Shown here: in pieces, positions 5,401 to 5,458 of the stretch
Layout: every line of letters begins with the position of its first letter
How positions within the stretch are numbered: position 1 is the stretch's first letter
Assembly (NCBI GenBank): GCA_020216625.1
Contig: JAIUYB010000194.1
Span: 1 to 5,458 of the forward strand
Source of the DNA: Desulfarculus sp.
GTDB lineage: Bacteria; Desulfobacterota; Desulfarculia; Desulfarculales; Desulfarculaceae
Reading direction: 5' to 3'
DNA: 5,458 bases
Translations under genes and position numbers: made by a program
Notes under the pieces: model-generated
Databases searched by the model: none
Told to the model about the DNA's origin: nothing
The model's input: the letters and a program-made list of their open reading frames with translations, nothing else

Positions 5401-5458
5401 GCTTGCCCCCTCCCAAACGGTGCTTAGTTTACCTATTGTGCCAAAACAACATTCCACC
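5393..5458 (+). CDS. Possible start of a further gene, cut by the window edge
   Basis: ATG 5393 overlaps the last 8 bases of the Fe-S protein gene in another frame and is preceded by GGAGG (5382-5386), 6 bases away, an ideal arrangement for translational coupling. The frame stays open for all 22 codons to the edge and would begin MPRLAPSQTVLSLP. Against it, the codons after 5420 (CTT, AGT, TTA, ATT, CCA, CAA) are unlike those of the neighbours and base composition falls towards 50% G+C, as in intergenic DNA. The purine-rich Shine-Dalgarno also encodes the KKVEEGHA tail of the upstream protein. No product can be named from 22 residues. Confidence 0.4.
   Translation, partial: MPRLAPSQTVLSLPIVPKQHST

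Noticed and set aside
4321..5457. Long minus-strand frame opposite the Fe-S protein gene (378 codons)
   Set aside because: The plus-strand frame has ordered cysteine motifs, a Shine-Dalgarno and a promoter. The minus-strand product is His/Gly/Ala-rich and featureless.
5425..5458. Sigma54 promoter on the minus strand around TGGCAC near the right edge
   Set aside because: TGGCAC is present on the minus strand, but the TTGC element at the required spacing is missing.

Overview
The window is GC-rich DNA (roughly two thirds G+C by eye) with three complete protein genes and probably the first codons of a fourth. No tRNA, rRNA, CRISPR array, insertion sequence or integrase is visible. The strong GC3 bias, TTGAC/TAnnnT-type promoters and a cysteine-rich iron-sulfur protein of a kind I associate with sulfate- and metal-reducing bacteria suggest an anaerobic Desulfobacterota (former Deltaproteobacteria), possibly near Desulfarculales. 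That placement is inference; nothing here fixes the taxon.

Layout: bases 1-72 are a non-coding stretch behind polA with a repeated 12-mer and two small hairpins. Bases 73-2745 (minus strand) are an intact polA encoding an 890-residue DNA polymerase I with 5' nuclease, proofreading and polymerase domains. Bases 2746-2957 separate divergent genes and hold back-to-back promoters, one facing polA and one facing right. Bases 2958-4034 (plus) encode an exported, tyrosine-rich protein with an HETTH zinc-protease signature, closed by a strong intrinsic terminator at 4054-4091. Bases 4092-4284 form a regulatory intergenic region with a sigma70-like promoter, an inverted repeat across its -35 element, and a terminator-like hairpin plus six T's just before the next ribosome binding site. 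Bases 4285-5400 (plus) encode a 371-residue protein combining a winged-helix-like N-terminus, an unusual cysteine cluster and two ferredoxin-type [4Fe-4S] motifs. A further reading frame starts inside its last codons behind a good Shine-Dalgarno sequence and runs off the right edge.

The three main genes look like separate transcription units: polA is housekeeping, the protease-like protein acts outside the cytoplasm, and the Fe-S protein is probably cytoplasmic with an electron-transfer or redox-sensing role. I see no defence system or mobile-element cargo. The parts most worth following up are the unassigned exported HETTH protein, the Cys-rich winged-helix Fe-S protein, and the attenuator-like leader that may control the latter.
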